Source: Cliona cf. orientalis
Taxonomy: Eukaryota > Porifera > Demospongiae > Clionaida > Clionaidae
Reading direction: 5' to 3'
NCBI GenBank assembly: GCA_963930775.1
Contig: OZ005699.1
Coordinates: 4,981,501 to 5,045,500, forward strand
Length of the DNA: 64,000 nucleotides
Numbering within the stretch: position 1 is the first letter of the stretch; each line of letters opens with the position of its first letter. A model generated the notes under the pieces. That model was not told the origin of the DNA, did not search any database, and saw nothing but the letters and a program-made list of their open reading frames with translations. Below, piece by piece: positions 63,664 through 64,000 of the stretch. The position numbers and the translations under genes were made by a program.

Positions 63664-64000
63664 TAGTCTGGGGTACCGGCCCCTTCGTAAGAGAGAGGAA
63701 GGGTCTGGTAACATCCCTATACCCGTGTTGTGCTCATGTCTGGAATGTGGACATGACCAATCAGATCACAGTGTGGTTTAGCGCGTTAATTTCACCGCGT
63801 GAATCGCGTATATTTCTCTGAACAAAAATTTTGTGCCATGGATTTGCAGTTGAGAGAGATCATTTCGGCCACCGTTGGAGCTCTTGGCTACGACTCCATA
63901 AAGCCAGAGCAGGAGTTAGCTTTGCTATCCTTCCTGCAAGGGCATGATGTGTTTATCGCTTCTGACAGGTTACAGAAAGAGCGTTTGTTACGCTGCCTTG
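63664..64000 (+). mobile_element. Second DUF6589/RecQ-type transposon, RecQ end (runs off the window)
   Basis: TAGTCTGGGGTACCGGCCCC TTCGTAAGAGAGAGGAAGGG then TCTGGT aligns with the 6498 terminus read inward. The helicase ATG follows 174 bp later (158 bp in the first copy). Same orientation logic: helicase 5' end next to the terminus. The other end is beyond the window. Confidence 0.8.
63838..64000 (+). pseudogene. RecQ-family helicase, start of second copy
   Basis: ATG at 63,838 opens MDLQLREIISATVGALGYDS then IKPEQELALLSFLQGHDVFI, parallel to the lead of the first copy (ELGYTTIKDKQKEVILNFVSGSDVF). Motif I follows in the neighbouring frame (LLTGYRKSVCYAAL for LPTGYGKS...), so a frameshift lies at about 63,960, unless this is a sequencing error. 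The Lys and Ser of motif I are kept; Pro and the last Gly are changed. The rest is outside the window. Confidence 0.75.

Overview
The window looks like AT-rich, intron-bearing metazoan DNA, most likely from a sponge or another early-branching animal. That placing is my inference; no lineage-specific marker proves it. Three conserved host genes are recognisable by their spliced exons. They are the 5' part of a phosphatidylinositol-5-phosphate 4-kinase gene (PIP4K2-like, minus strand, three exons between 23.4 and 7.3 kb), an apparently complete mitochondrial phosphatidate cytidylyltransferase gene (TAMM41/Tam41, plus strand, eight exons from 27,779 to 59,249), and the 3' part of the DNA polymerase delta catalytic subunit gene (POLD1, minus strand, four exons from 61,583 to 59,713). 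All splice phases agree. The TAMM41 exons add up to exactly 888 bp, or 295 residues plus a stop. TAMM41 and POLD1 converge tail to tail.

Nearly everything else is mobile DNA inside introns or between genes. The most interesting element is at 423-6756: a two-gene DNA transposon with TAGTCT termini and a 9-bp target duplication. It carries a DUF6589-family gene (plus strand) and a RecQ-family helicase gene (minus strand) whose stop codons lie 7 bp apart. The RecQ end of a second copy begins at 63,664 and runs off the window. Small internally deleted relatives with the same termini and 9-bp duplications lie at 39,681 and 52,747. I infer that this is a helicase-assisted cut-and-paste family with its own MITE brood.

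Layout: 1-423 and 6757-10,400 hold interrupted dispersed repeats and PIP4K exon 3. 10,426-18,031 is an old Ngaro-like tyrosine-recombinase retroelement with split direct repeats. 18-27.7 kb holds PIP4K exons 2 and 1 plus MITEs. 27.8 kb is TAMM41 exon 1. Intron 1 (27.9-42.6 kb) contains an antisense Ty3/gypsy element, itself invaded by a minisatellite-armed element that holds a SINE, a Penelope-like remnant and a TTAA-flanked element. Intron 2 (42.8-48.4 kb) and intron 6 (49.7-59.1 kb) are built of nested TIR elements. The right end has POLD1, a hAT-like MITE and the second RecQ transposon.

Retroelements are described as fossils only.
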